Shown: positions 47,677-59,146 of the stretch, in pieces
How the letters are laid out: each line of letters opens with the position of its first letter
Numbering within the stretch: position 1 is the stretch's first letter
NCBI GenBank assembly: GCA_021234155.1
Contig: JAJEKV010000133.1
Span: 1,027,506-1,091,505 of the forward strand
Source: Isoetes taiwanensis
Lineage: Eukaryota; Streptophyta; Lycopodiopsida; Isoetales; Isoetaceae
Direction: 5' to 3'
DNA: 64,000 bases
Made by a program: the position numbers and the translations under genes
The notes under the pieces: generated by a model
Database searches by the model: none
The model's input: the letters and a program-made list of their open reading frames with translations, nothing else
What the model was told of the DNA's origin: nothing

Positions 47677-47826
47677 CATGTGCTTGTTATAAACCATTTC
47701 AGTGCATATATTGTTCAGATATGCTAATGCCCATGAATAGGCAGTAATAATGAATTGAGAATCTGTTATAACATAACCCACAACACCTCCTAATATGACC
47801 AAAAGAGAACCAGTAGAAGCCAGTTG
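47677..47826 (-). pseudogene. Nucleotide-sugar-transporter-like gene fragment
   Basis: About 50 codons on the minus strand encode SLLVILGGVVGYVITDSQF, then ITAYSWALAYL and TEMVYNKHM. This matches the consecutive transmembrane segments of plant Golgi nucleotide-sugar transporters of the GONST-like group (drug/metabolite transporter superfamily): a VxxGGVxYxxTDxxF loop, TAYxWAxxYL, and a xxxxVYxKHM end. A full transporter has ten helices and over 300 residues. Here homology stops right after KHM, and upstream it fades beyond VQLASTG. It is an isolated fragment, either one exon of a dead gene or host sequence captured by the neighbouring Helitron or CACTA elements. No function is expected. Confidence 0.6.
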
Positions 47827-49037
47827 GACCATCAGATTAAGAGGAAAGAGAGCAAACAACAGACTGCATGTGTAACACAATGATAAGGGGTGATGCATGT
47901 TTCCCAATTGATGTCTGAGATGGGTGCTACCTAAGTCGGAGCTTTCCTAATTTCTAGGATTCTTCATGGCCTGATCTGCGATTCAGTGACATCTTCCTTG
48001 TCTATAAAAATCTTCCTAGATTCGCAGTTGACTATGGCTAATCTTCAATGATTTAGACAGAGGAATGATGGTCAAAGAATTGTACTAAATAAGTCGTTGT
48101 ACCTGAAACTCAGATTTATGTTATTGCATTTTCATCACCTCTTGATAAGTAACTCTAATGTATTCCTACAATTATGATATGTGTAAGTAGTTCCAAATTT
48201 GCTTCTACCTGAGGCCAAGTATTTTTGACATTAACTAGGATGAAAGAAGCAGGCAGAACTGTTTAGGGAACTAGGCAGTTAACTAGGATTAACCTTTAGG
48301 GAACACAGGTTATGGAAAGAAGCAGGCAGAACTGTTTTTTCAATGGCAAGATAATGGCCAAACTGAAGAAGAATAATATGCCATGGATATGGGAATATTT
48401 GGCCACCTTATACATTGAAAGAATTTTCGAAAAGAGAGAACTTGTTAATTTTTCAACATGCAAGTTGCATCTATCTGTCAAATTTCAGAGACTTACCTTA
48501 CTAGTCCAGAAATGGCAACAGGCCAGGTAAAAGCTAAGAACTGAAACACAATACAAAAGTTGATCATCTTGGATAAAGAAGGACCATCGAACAAGATGAA
48601 CGACGAGCCTTTGTTCTGCATATGGAATTGTGAGAAATAATATCGAGACTTATTGACTAATTTTCAGAAAAGCTTTTCTCACTGGCAGATACTTAGAGAA
48701 AATTAAACTTCTTAGCGTGGTAAGTCTGAACTAAATATACAGGTAAGTCTGAACTAAATATATAGTAAGTACGGCTGTTAGGCCACGGTGGCAGGTTAGC
48801 CATGCAAGGGGCCCATAGTAAGTGCAAAACTGATACAAATTCTAATTTTAACAAATTCTAATAGTAAGGGGCCAAACTGATACAATTCTAATTTATCCCT
48901 CCATTGCATTGGTAAGGCAATACTCAATCATGTCAGATGCAGCCAGCATAGAAATCATTATCTTAACTATAGAATAATGTGCCATGGATATGGGAATATT
49001 TGGCCACAAAAGTAGTAATTATGACAGACCTCTAGTG

Positions 49038-49240
49038 TTACCATCGCTTCTTCAAGAATTTTATTACATCCATCTCAGATAGCCCATCGCCAAACTGCTC
49101 GTAGATGTACTTCAACGTCCTCTGCAGATGACGTGGCTTTATTTCCTTGAAAAGTTTGTCGACCTCCCTACAATGTGTTTTCAGGGCATCCGATGCTTTT
49201 TGCTCGAATTCACATTCCGCATCATTCCTCAACAATTCCC
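49038..49240 (-). pseudogene. Unknown minus-strand gene, last exon, module copy 1
   Basis: The 65-codon open stretch ends in FLKKRW and a TAA. It encodes ECEFEQKASDALKTHCREVD, then KLFKEIKPRHLQRTLKYIYE and QFGDGLSEMDVIKF, a charged, helical sequence that I do not recognise. In copies 2 and 3 the exon follows an acceptor ending tttataaag. In this copy that acceptor region differs by two bases, and a hAT element sits about 24 bp further upstream in the intron. The protein sequence is nearly identical in all three module copies, differing by one residue (Asn here, Asp in the others). Confidence 0.45.
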
Positions 49241-49263
49241 CTTTATGAAAGCATACATGTATT

Positions 49264-50245
49264 CAGGGCTCGAATTTGACGGCTTTCATGCCTGTTTTTT
49301 GGATTTTTGCCCGTCAAAACAGGTGAAAAAAAAATTCGTATGGCAAATGAAAAGCCACAGTTGGGCAATCGCCTGTCATAGAGAAGGGCACCTACAAGAC
49401 ATATTCGTCATTTGAAAGGCTACGAATAGAGAAATGCCCGTCATTTTTCTTGCTATATATCTTTATAAATTTTAAACATTTATATTATTATTGATTATAA
49501 ATCTATACAGTATACAATGATACAATTACATATACCAAATTTCCAATGATCCCTCCCCCCATCCCATTTTTTTAACCTTTTATACATTATAGCTATAGTT
49601 ATTAGATGCAATCATGCAACCATTAACAATCACGAACCTAAATTTATGCTAAATTGCTAATTCAAGAAAAGTAGATCCTAAATCTATGCTAACAATTCGA
49701 AATTTTTTTCTTCGAATCTTGATTCTTCTTGATGCCCGCCCGCCCACTGCCCGACCCGCCTAAGATCAATCAGAGATTCATCAGAGTTCTTGGCTGGCTT
49801 CTTGCTTGTGCTGCAATCACAATGCTGAATTTGTGCTACCAATGCCGAATCGAATGCTGCTGATCTGATCATGCTGGTACGAATCAAACGAATCACACGA
49901 AATGCTGGTACGAATCAGACGAAATGCTGGTATGAAGCGAAGCAAAGGAGAGGAATGCCACTTGAATAAGTTTTTGTGATTGATTTTAAACTTTAAACTA
50001 TTATTTTTATTTCAGTAGTATTTATGTAAGAACAACATTATGTATTTGATGAACTTAAATGGAAATATGCTTTGTTTTATGTATCTACCTATGTTTTTTA
50101 GGAAAAAAACTGGTTTCTGTCATTTTAAATTTTTTTTATTGCATTTGAAAGGCTTGAATTTAGGAACTTCCTGTCACGCGAAAGTTGTAAAATTATTTTG
50201 CCCGTCCCTGGAAAATTAAGGGCGGACCGTCAAATTCGAGCACTG
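49264..50245. mobile_element. Non-autonomous hAT element, 982 bp
   Basis: The element begins CAGGGCTCGAATTTGACGG and ends with the reverse complement of CAGTGCTCGAATTTGACGG, so its terminal inverted repeats match at all but one of 19 positions. It is flanked by a perfect 8-bp duplication, catgtatt, at 49256-49263 and 50246-50253. Both features are diagnostic of the hAT superfamily. Copies 2 and 3 of the surrounding module have a single catgtatt (55299-55306 and 60344-60351) with no insert, which proves the boundaries. Inside, gacgg/ccgtc words cluster near both ends, as is usual for subterminal transposase-binding repeats. No transposase frame is present; the longest frame is 70 codons. Confidence 0.95.
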
Positions 50246-51309
50246 CATGTATTCAAACATAAACTCAGAATTCATTGTAAGCAAAATATCTAAAGCATAA
50301 GCTGGTCTTTGATACGCTGCCCAATAAGAACAGGTCTATAAAGTCTTTTTTATATTTAGTTGCAGCCTTATCATTCTTTTGCATAAAATCTAGTTGCAGG
50401 CTTATCATAGGAAAACATAAACAAACCTAAATCAATAACAAATTTAAGAGCCTGTGGGAGGACTATCAATCCAGTTCATGGTGTTGTAGGATCACTTTGC
50501 AGTTGGAAATTGGCAATTGTGCCAAGCTAGCAGGTGGAGACATTACTAAGTGGTGGGTTCTTAAGCACTTCTTCCAGCCCCTTCAAGATCTGGCGAGATC
50601 CCCCTTCATGCAAATGCATGTGAATGATCAAGTTCTAGGCGGGGAGGCGAAAAGACTTCCCCTGTTGGAAGGGATCTCTTCCATCTTCCTTTGAGAAGAC
50701 CCGTAGAAGCTCTGCCCGGGAAGAAGCACCGAGATAAAGGATCTTTGGCGAGTCCGATCCACCGAGAGATAATGCTCTCTGCACTGGGAAGAAGCACCGG
50801 GACAAAAGAAAGCCGGATCCGTTTTGATCTTAGTATTAATCACCGAAGTTTCAAAAATGAAATGCTCTCAACATGAGACCTCTTCGATGAGAACAAATAG
50901 CCATCTAAAGTTTGGACCTGACCTTAGCAGCCTCTAATGTGTCCTCTGTAACTTTTCATAAACCTTTTGAGGCCAAAATCAGGTGTGGAAGCCCTTCTTC
51001 TTCTACCATATGTGCCCATAGCTGACATTGTTCTCAAGAATCTACCACCGAATTTGACACTGTTCGCTCCAACTATAGCTTCATTTGTCGTCTTCAGGAG
51101 GATCCCAAAGTTGGAAGATCAAAGCCAAAACGTTAGAGCAACTTGTTAACATGCATATACTAGTCTAGGCTTATAACTCTTTCGTGTTTTTGTCATTCAC
51201 ATTTTTGCAGCACGTGTCCTACAGGCTTCAGCTGTAACAAGAGTCCATTTGAAGGCAGTACCTAATAAACTCCCAAAATTGCAACAAACTAGCCCTAAAG
51301 ATCTAAAAC

Positions 51310-52167
51310 CTACAAGCTAAACAACCATCTATATGCAGCCCCTAGCACCATAGCTAGCAAATCCTTCATTTGCTCATTCTTCGATAACTTTCTGAACTGA
51401 ATGTTGTAAGAGAGATCAATGTCCTCTGAAATGTCTTTGTCAACTTCAATATCGTCTTGATCAGTCAGCTCATCATGTTCATCTGACTCATCATGTTCAT
51501 CTGATGACGATGAACAGCTAAGCACCACATGCCTATTTGTGGTGACATGATGCTTTTTTGAAAATTTGCGTGCTCCTTATGCAGATGTTTCAGCATTATT
51601 GGAAGAATTATGGGATTGGCGATGTTTCTTTGATCTGCATGTGTATTAATAACTCAAGTTAGAACAGTTCTGGTTTTGAATGTAATGAACAGTTCTGGGG
51701 TTTTGACAGAGTAGAAAAATAAGATAAGAACATTAAATAGAAAACTAGAGAAAAAGTATGGAAAAATGCATATCATGCTTACTTTAATGTAGCATAATGC
51801 ATATCAGTGGATTTAAACCACTATGAAGCAACTCCTAAACCGTGTAATAAACCAAATAGCAGCAGAAAATGTTCTAATATTTAGGTAAACTATAGCTTAC
51901 CTCTCTTTGTGCTTCTTTCCCTTTTCAATATTCCTCTCCTGTTCATTTCTTGATGGCTTGAAGGATGCATTTGAATCATCTCCTTCTTGAGTTCTTCGCA
52001 CCCGATTTTCTAACTCTGTGATCAACGCACCTAAGATATCCTCAGGAACATTGGCAAGGAAAGTGGACAATCGATCTGCATTGGACGCCTCTGTGGCTAG
52101 GCCTTTGCCTTTATCAGATCATTGCCTTTGTCAGATCCATTGCCTTTATTAGATCCATTCGCAGACA
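51310..52167 (-). pseudogene. Unknown minus-strand gene, two upstream exons, module copy 1
   Basis: Exon 1 (52167-51901) follows gtctttcag. After a shared 1-bp deletion in the NGSDKGN repeat it reads LATEASNADRLSTFLANVPE, then DILGALITELENRVRRTQEG, and ends GKKHKE plus AG before GTAAGC. Exon 2 (51634-51310) follows acatgcag and continues in phase as RSKKHRQSHNSSNNAE. It then meets a TAA and resumes with a Ser/Asp/Glu-rich stretch (SSSSDEHDESDEHDELTDQD) and a C-terminal KLSKNEQMKDLLAMVLGAAY. The in-phase junction and the serine/acidic nuclear-protein-like composition suggest a once-real gene. I do not recognise the family. The stop and frameshift recur in other copies, so the damage predates the duplication. 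Confidence 0.45.
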
Positions 52168-52801
52168 CTGAAAGACGGATAAACAACGGTTATATTCCAA
52201 AACTGGAAACACCTCCAAGAAACAAGGGATGAGCAAAACGAATTTGATTTACTTGTAGATGAATGAATCAGCGAGCTCGAGAGCAACAGAGACATAGAAG
52301 ATAGAGGCCAATAGAGATATAGGAGATGTAGGACAATGGCAAGACTCGGCCATGAAGTTGGATCTGGCGCCAAAGTGGTATGATGATCTATCGCGCCCTT
52401 TTTCCTGTTTTTTTTTTTCTTGTTGTTTTTTTACTTTCGGATCCTTGTGCTGTGCGGGTTGTTTACCATACCTAGATCCATAATGAAATGGAAAATGAAA
52501 AAAAAAAAAGTTGCTTTTTACTTTCGATTTTACCATGGCAATATTTTTGGGTTTTTGGGGATCGATAGCTTACAATGAAATATGAACATGGGTCTTGTCC
52601 ATTGATTCCGTTTTGAAATTTCAAATGAAATATGAACATGGGTCTTGTCTATTGGATCCCATTTTAAATGTAAAAATGAATAGGTTGCTTTCTATTTTTA
52701 GTTTTTTTGGGTCATTAGATCCATTTCTAAATCTCAATTGAAATGTTGTTTAATACTTATTGAATTCTTTTTTTTTAGGCAATATAGGTTTTGTTTACTA
52801 G

Positions 52802-54103
52802 ATGCATTTGCAAATGTCGGATGAAATGTCGAGCTCGAGACTAGTAGCTACTGGCGAGTGGAACGATTGTTTGCCGTGCCGTGGCTAGGTCATCTTCCGC
52901 AATATCCCCTTCATCAAATTCATCATCTTCCTCCCACGAAAATATAGAAAAAAGGGCAAGAAGAGCCCGACGAAGTTCTCTATCTTAGAGGCACTTGTTG
53001 GTGCAACAAGTGTAATGGCAAGCACTGTTGTTTCATATCGCGTTATTTGGATCATGAAGCAAAGTATGGAATATGTCGCAATGTCGGCCTAGGCAATTTG
53101 ATGAAGAAAATAACCTTGAACATGACACAAATATTGTGAGTGTTTCATAAGCCTTATCTTTCTTCCTTTTTGTTTTTATTTGTTCTAAATGGGAGGAAAA
53201 TGTTGAGTTTCTTCATCGTTTGTAACGTGTATTGTGTATCTTCATTCTTCCATAATATTCACTTCTTATTCATCTTTATGTGGCCATATAGTCACCTAGT
53301 GAAGAGTCTAGCATGCATAGTACTTTTGTTGGTGAGGAGGCAATCCACGATATGATCACAAAATTTTTTCCAACAAGCCAGGAAGCCAATAATGATGAAA
53401 ATAATGATGATGCCAATGAAGTAGATGATGAATCATGCATTGATAAGGCAACATATCTCCATAATGAGGCAAGCACGCCATTGTTCCCAAATGCCCATTA
53501 TCTCTCGCCTTGCTACATGTATGCTTATTCTAAATCTCCAACACAAAGCGGGTTGGAGCAACAACAATGTCCAGAACTTTTTCGGTATGTACATGCAATT
53601 CATTCTTTTGTTTTAGTGTGGGTGGGGCTTCCTATACAGACATGCTTACTTGATGTTTTTATAGTTTGCTTGATAAGATATTACCCGATGGCCATTGTCT
53701 TCCAAAATCTAGGCGGGAAGCTAGAGAGCTATTACGATCCTTGGGACTGGAATATAATGTCGTGCATGCATGTGTCAATGATTGTATCTTATTTCGTAAA
53801 GATTAGGCAAACCATGACTCATATCCAATATGTAAAGAGGCACGTTGTGAAAAGGGTAGGAAGACAAAGGTGGCAAGAAAGGTGTTACGTCACATGCCTA
53901 TAATTCCTCGCATTCGTCATATGTTTCGATCACCAACCCTAGCTGATTTCATGGATTACCATGCACGGCATCGTAGCACTGATGGAAAAATGAGAATACC
54001 TGCTGATGGGGCTTTGTGGAAATATATAGAAGATAAGTGGCCCATATTTGCATTAGAACCTCGCAATATTAGACTTGGGCTAGGGATTGATGGTACTAAA
54101 TAA
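52802..54103 (+). pseudogene. CACTA (En/Spm) tnp2-type transposase fragment, module copy 1
   Basis: This is the same three-exon arrangement as at 57840-59146. Exon 1 contains GTCWCNKCNGK, the N-terminal Cys cluster typical of tnp2 proteins. Exon 2 starts SPSEESSMHSTFVGEE. Exon 3 contains LPDGHCLPKSRREARELLRS, VNDCILFRKD, then RKVLRHMPIIPRIRHMFRSP and ALEPRNIRLGLGIDG. In this copy the exon 2 donor reads cggtatg instead of caggtatg, and several frames are broken where CAG/CTG words were altered. The protein stops at GIDG, exactly at the module junction, well before the catalytic core expected of a full tnp2 transposase. It is a non-functional 5' part. Confidence 0.85.
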
Positions 54104-55080
54104 GTCGTTGTACCTGAAACTCAGATTTATGTTGTTGCATTTTCATCACCTCCTAGCCTTGCCAGTTGAGCATAGTGGCATTTGCAGATAAGTAACTCTA
54201 ATGTATTCCTACAATTATGATATGTGTAAGTAGTTCCAAATTTGCTTCTACCTGAGGCCAAGTATTTTTGACATTAACTAGGATGAAAGAAGCAGGCAGA
54301 ACTGTTTAGGGAACTAGGCAGTTAACTAGGATTAACCTTTAGGGAATACAGGTTATGGAAAAAGAAGGTGAATCGCTTTTTCAATGGCAAGATAATGGCC
54401 AAACTGAAGAAGAATAATATGCCATGGATATGGGAATATTTGGCCACCTTATACATTGAAAGAATTTTCGAAAAGAGAGAACTTGTTAATTTTTCAACAT
54501 GCAAGTTGCATCTATCCATCCAAATTCGAGACTTACCTTACTAGTCCGAAATGGCAACAAAGCGGAGTAAAAGCTAAGAACTGAAACACAATACAAAAAG
54601 TTGATCATCTTGGATAAAGAAGGACCATCGAACAAGATGAACGCATTTGAGCCTTTGTTCTATATGGAATTGTGAGAAATAATATCGAGACTTATTGACT
54701 AATTTTCAGAAAAGCTTTTCTCACTGGCAGATACTTAGAGAAAATTAAACTTCATAGCGTGGTAAGTCTGAACTAAATATACAGTGGTAAGTCTGAACTA
54801 AATATATAGTAAGTAACTGTTAGGGCCACAAGGCAGGTGTTAGCCATGCAAGGGGCCCATAGTAAGTAAAAACTGATACAAATTCTAATTTTAACAAATT
54901 CTAATAGTAAGGGGCCAAACTGATACAATTCTAATTTATCCCTCCATTGCATTGGTAAGGCAATACTCAATCATGTCAGATGCAGCCAGCATAGAAATCA
55001 TTATCTTAACTATAGAATAATGTGCCATGGATATGGGAATATTTGGCCACAAAAGTAGTAATTATGACAGACCTCTAGTG

Positions 55081-55283
55081 TTACCATCGCTTCTTCAAGA
55101 ATTTTATTACATCCATCTCAGATAGCCCATCGCCAAACTGCTCGTAGATGTACTTCAACGTCCTCTGCAGATGACGTGGCTTTATTTCCTTGAAAAGTTT
55201 GTCGACCTCCCTACAATGTGTTTTCAGGGCATCCGATGCTTTTTGCTCGAATTCACATTCCGCATCATCCCTCAACAATTGCC
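55081..55283 (-). pseudogene. Unknown minus-strand gene, last exon, module copy 2
   Basis: The reading is GQLLRDDAECEFEQ followed by the same charged helical sequence as in copy 1, ending FLKKRW and TAA. A good acceptor, tttataaag, lies immediately upstream. The exon is open and identical to copy 3 at the protein level. The family is not recognised. Confidence 0.45.
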
Positions 55284-56354
55284 CTTTATAAAAGCATACA
55301 TGTATTCAAACATAAACTCAGAATTCATTGTAAGCAAAATATCTAAAACATAAAATTTGGTCTTTGATACGCCTAATAATAAGAAAGTCTATAAAGTCTT
55401 TTTATATTTAGTTGCAGCCTTATCATTCTTTTGCATAAAATCTAGTTGCGAGGCTTATCATAGAAAAACATAAACAAACCTAAAATCAATAACAAATTTA
55501 AGAGCCCTGTGGGAGGACTATCAATCCAACATGGTGTTGTAGGATCACTTTGCTTTGAAATTGGCAATTGTGCCAAGTCTGCGGAGGAGACGGTACTAAG
55601 TGGTGGGTTCTTAAGCACTTCTTCAGCCCCTTCAAGATCTGAGAAAAATCCCCCTTCATGCAAATGCATGTGAATGATCAAGTTCTAGACGGGAGGCGTA
55701 AAGACTTCCTAGTTGAAGGGGATCTCTTCCATCTTCCTTTGAGAAGACCCAAGAGAAGCTCGCCCGGGAAGAAGCACCGGAGATAAAGGATGCTGGCAGA
55801 GTCCGGATCCACCAGAGATAATGCTCTGCACCAGGAAGAAGCACCAGACAAAAGAAAGCTGGATCTGCTTTGATCTTAGTATTAATCACCCGAAGTTTCA
55901 AAAATGAAATGCTCTCAACATGAGACCTCTTCGATGAGAACAAAGAGACCATCTAAAGCTGGACCCCACCTTAGCAAAATCTAATGTGTCCTCTGTAACT
56001 TTTCATAAACCTTTTGAGGCCAAAATCAGGTGTGGAAGCCCTTCTTCTTCTACCATATGTGCCCATAGCTGACATTGTTCTCAAGAATCTACCACCGAAT
56101 TTGACACTGTTCGCTCCAACTATAGCTTCATTTGTCGTCTTCAGGAGGATCCCAAAGTTGGAAGATCAAAGCCAAAACGTTAGAGCAACTTGTTAACATG
56201 CATATACTAGTCTAGGCTTATAACTCTTTCGTGTTTTTGTCATTCACATTTTTGCGAGACGGTCCCATGTGCTTCATTGGAATAAGAGTCCATTTGAAGG
56301 CAGTACCTAATAAACTCCCAAAATTGCAACAAACTAGCCCTAAAGATCTAAAAC

Positions 56355-57205
56355 CTACAAGCTAAACAACCATCTATATGCAGCCCCTAGCACCATAGCT
56401 AGCAAATCCTTCATTTGCTCATTCTTCGATAACTTTCTGAACTGAATGTTGTAAGAGAGATCAATGTCCTCTGAAATGTCTTTGTCAACTTCAATATCGT
56501 CTTGATCAGTCAGCTCATCATGTTCATCTGACTCATCATGTTCATCCGATGACGATGAATGTTTTAAGCACCACATGCCTATTTGTGGTGACATGATGCT
56601 TTTTTGAAAATTTATGTGCTCCTTATGCGATGTTTCAAAGATTATTGGAAGAATTATGGGATTGGCGATGTTTCTTTTGATCCGCATGTGTATTAATAAC
56701 TCAAGTTAGAACAGTTCAATTTTGAATGTAATGAACAGTTCAGGGGTTTGACCAGTAGAAAAAATAAGATAAGAACATTAAATAGAAAAACTAGAGAAAA
56801 GTATGGAAAAATGCATATCATGCTTACTTTAATGTAGCATAATGCATATCGCTGGATTTAAACCACTATGAAGCAACTCCTAAAACCGTAATAAACCAAA
56901 TAGCAAAGAAAAATGTTCTAATATTTAGGTAAACTATAGCTTACCTCTCTTTGTGCTTTTTTCCTTTTTCAATATTCCTCTCCTGTTCATTTCTTGATGG
57001 CTTGAAGGATGCATTTGAATCATCTCCTTCTTGAGTTCTTCGCGACCCGATTTTCTAACTCCGATCAACGCACCTAAGATATCCTCGAACATTGGCAAGG
57101 AAAGTGGACAATCGATCCGCATTGGGCGCCCTCGTGGCTAGGCCTTTGCCTTTATCGATCATTGCCTTTGTCGATCCATTGCCTTTATTAGATCCATTCG
57201 CATAA
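56355..57205 (-). pseudogene. Unknown minus-strand gene, upstream exons, module copy 2
   Basis: This is equivalent to 51310-52167. The acceptor before exon 1 is altered here (the gcagacactgaaag of copy 1 reads cataatcgaag on the plus strand), and several CAG/CTG-derived changes break exon 1. Exon 2 keeps the Ser/Asp/Glu-rich stretch and the KNEQMKDLLAMVLGAAY end. The copy-1 frame is the better guide to the gene. Confidence 0.4.
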
Positions 57206-57839
57206 TCGAAGAGACGGATAAACAAATCTTATATTCCAAAAACCGGAAACACCTCCAAGAAACAAGGGATGAGCAAAAACGAATTTGATTTACTTGTAGA
57301 TGAATGAATCGGCCCGAGCTCGAGAGCAACAGAGACATAGAAGATAGAGGCCAATAGAGATATAGGAGATGTAGGACAATGGCAAGACTTCGGCCATGAA
57401 GTTGGATCTGGCGCCAAAGTGGTATGATGATCTATCGCCCTTTTTTCCTGCTTTTTTTTTCTTGTTGTTTTTTACTTTCGGATCCTTGTGTTTGCCGCGG
57501 GTTGTTTACCATACCTAGATCCATAATGAAATGGAAAATGAAAAAAAAAGTTGCTTTTACTTTCGATTTTACCATGGCAATATTTTTTGGGTTTTGGGGA
57601 CGATAGCTTACAATGAAATATGAACATGGGTCTTGTCCATTGATTCCGGTTTGAAATTTCAAATGAAATATGAACATGGGTCTTGTCTATTGGATCCCAT
57701 TTTAAATGTAAAATGAATAGGTTGCTTTCTATTTTTAGTTTTTTGGGTCATTAGATCCATTTCTAAATCTCAATTGAAATGTTGTTTAATACTTATTGAA
57801 TTCTTTTTTTTTCTAGGCAATATAGGTTTTGTTTACTAG

Positions 57840-59146
57840 ATGCATTTGCAAATGTCAGATGAAATGTCGAGCTCTGAGACTAGTAGCTACGACAGTGGGA
57901 ACGATTGTTTGCCGTGCCAGGTGGCTAGGTCATCTTCTGCAATATCCCCTTCATCAAATTCATCATCTTCCTCCCGACGAAAATATAGAAAAAGGGCAAG
58001 AAGAGACCCGGCAAGTTTCTCTATCTTCGCATGAGGCACTTGTTGGTGCAACAAGTGTAATGGCAAGACTGTTGTTTCATATCGCGTTCGACTGGATCAT
58101 GAAGCAAAGTATGGAATATGTCGCAGTCGGCCTAGGCAATTTGATGAAGAAAATAACCTTGAACATGACACAAATATTGTGAGTGTTTCATAAGCCTTAT
58201 CTTTCTTCCTTTTTGTTTTTATTTGTTCTAAATGGGAGGAAAATGTTGAGTTTCTTCATCGTTTGTAACGTGTATTGTGTATCTTCATTCTTCCATAATA
58301 TTCACTTCTTATTCATCTTTATGTGGCCATATAGTCACCTAGTGAAGAGTCTAGCATGCATAGTACTTTTGTTGGTGAGGAGGCAATCCACGATATGATC
58401 ACAAAATTTTTTCCAACAAGCCAGGAAGCCAATAATGATGAAAATAATGATGATGCCAATGAAGTAGATGATGAATCATGCATTGATAAGGCAACATATC
58501 TCCATAATGAGGCAAGCACGCCATTGTTCCCAAATGCCCACGTATCTCGCCTTGCTACATGTATGCTTATTCTAAATCTCCAACACAAAGCGGGTTGGAG
58601 CAACAACAGTGTGTCCGAACTTTTCAGGTATGTACATGCAATTCATTCTTTTGTTTTAGTGTGGGTGGGGCTTCCTATACAGACATGCTTACTTGATGTT
58701 TTTATAGTTTGCTTGATAAGATATTACCCGATGGCCATTGTCTTCCAAAATCTAGGCGGGAAGCTAGAGAGCTATTACGATCCTTGGGACTGGAATATAA
58801 TGTCGTGCATGCATGTGTCAATGATTGTATCTTATTTCGTAAAGATTAGGCAAACCATGACTCATATCCAATATGTAAAGAGGCACGTTGTGAAAAGGGT
58901 AGGAAGACAAAGGTGGCAAGAAAGGTGTTACGTCACATGCCTATAATTCCTCGCATTCGTCATATGTTTCGATCACCAACCCTAGCTGATTTCATGGATT
59001 ACCATGCACGGCATCGTAGCACTGATGGAAAAATGAGAATACCTGCTGATGGGGCTTTGTGGAAATATATAGAAGATAAGTGGCCCATATTTGCATTAGA
59101 ACCTCGCAATATTAGACTTGGGCTAGGGATTGATGGTACTAAATAA
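57840..59146 (+). pseudogene. CACTA (En/Spm) tnp2-type transposase fragment, module copy 2
   Basis: This is the best copy. Exon 1 (57840-58178) starts MHLQMSDEMSSSETSS, carries a serine-rich run and, after a frameshift, the CWCNKCNGK cluster and LDHEAKYGICR, ending in ATT before GTGAGT. Exon 2 (58335-58627), after ccatatag, runs from SPSEESSM through an acidic stretch to LNLQHKAGWSNNSVSELF, ending CAG before GTATGT. Exon 3 (58708-59146) restores the phase: LLDKILPDGHCLPKSRREAR, VNDCILFRKD, an in-frame TAG at 58847-58849, ANHDSYPICKEARC, RKVLRHMPIIPRIRHMFRSP, and RNIRLGLGIDGTK before TAA. Known tnp2 proteins have the same order: W.N..F..LL, LP.G..LP.S, NDC.L, CP.C, K.LR..P.IPR..R.F, RN.RLGL..DG. 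It is cut at the module junction and cannot be active. Confidence 0.9.

Larger units (their letters stand above)
48082..54092 (+). repeat. Tandem module, copy 1 (6.01 kb, enlarged by a hAT insertion)
   Basis: This copy starts at gtactaaataagtcgttg and ends at gggattgatg, where copy 2 starts with the same string. Without the inserted hAT element and its 8-bp duplication it is about 5.02 kb, close to copy 2's 5,043 bp. It lacks about 33 bp near 48140 that the other copies have. It carries the unknown minus-strand gene (52.2-49.0 kb) and the tnp2 fragment (52.8-54.1 kb). Left of 48082 the sequence is unrelated to the other junctions, so 48082 is the outer edge of the array. Confidence 0.9.
54093..59135 (+). 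repeat. Tandem module, copy 2 (5,043 bp, full length)
   Basis: Copy 2 runs from gtactaaataagtcg at 54093 to the same string at 59136. It contains no hAT insert (empty site 55299-55306). It aligns with copies 1 and 3 throughout; most differences are small changes at CAG, CTG or CC(A/T)GG words rather than scattered substitutions. Its right half carries the best preserved tnp2 gene model in the window. Confidence 0.95.

Noticed and set aside
50967-51149. 60-codon plus-strand frame repeated in all three modules
   Set aside because: The antisense strand is open over the same stretch with a more protein-like sequence, and conservation is explained by recent duplication.
53313-53903. 196-codon continuous frame in the tnp2 region (also 58356-58946)
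   Set aside because: It reads straight through the 80-bp intron and then out of frame. The spliced model gives the correct tnp2 sequence instead.
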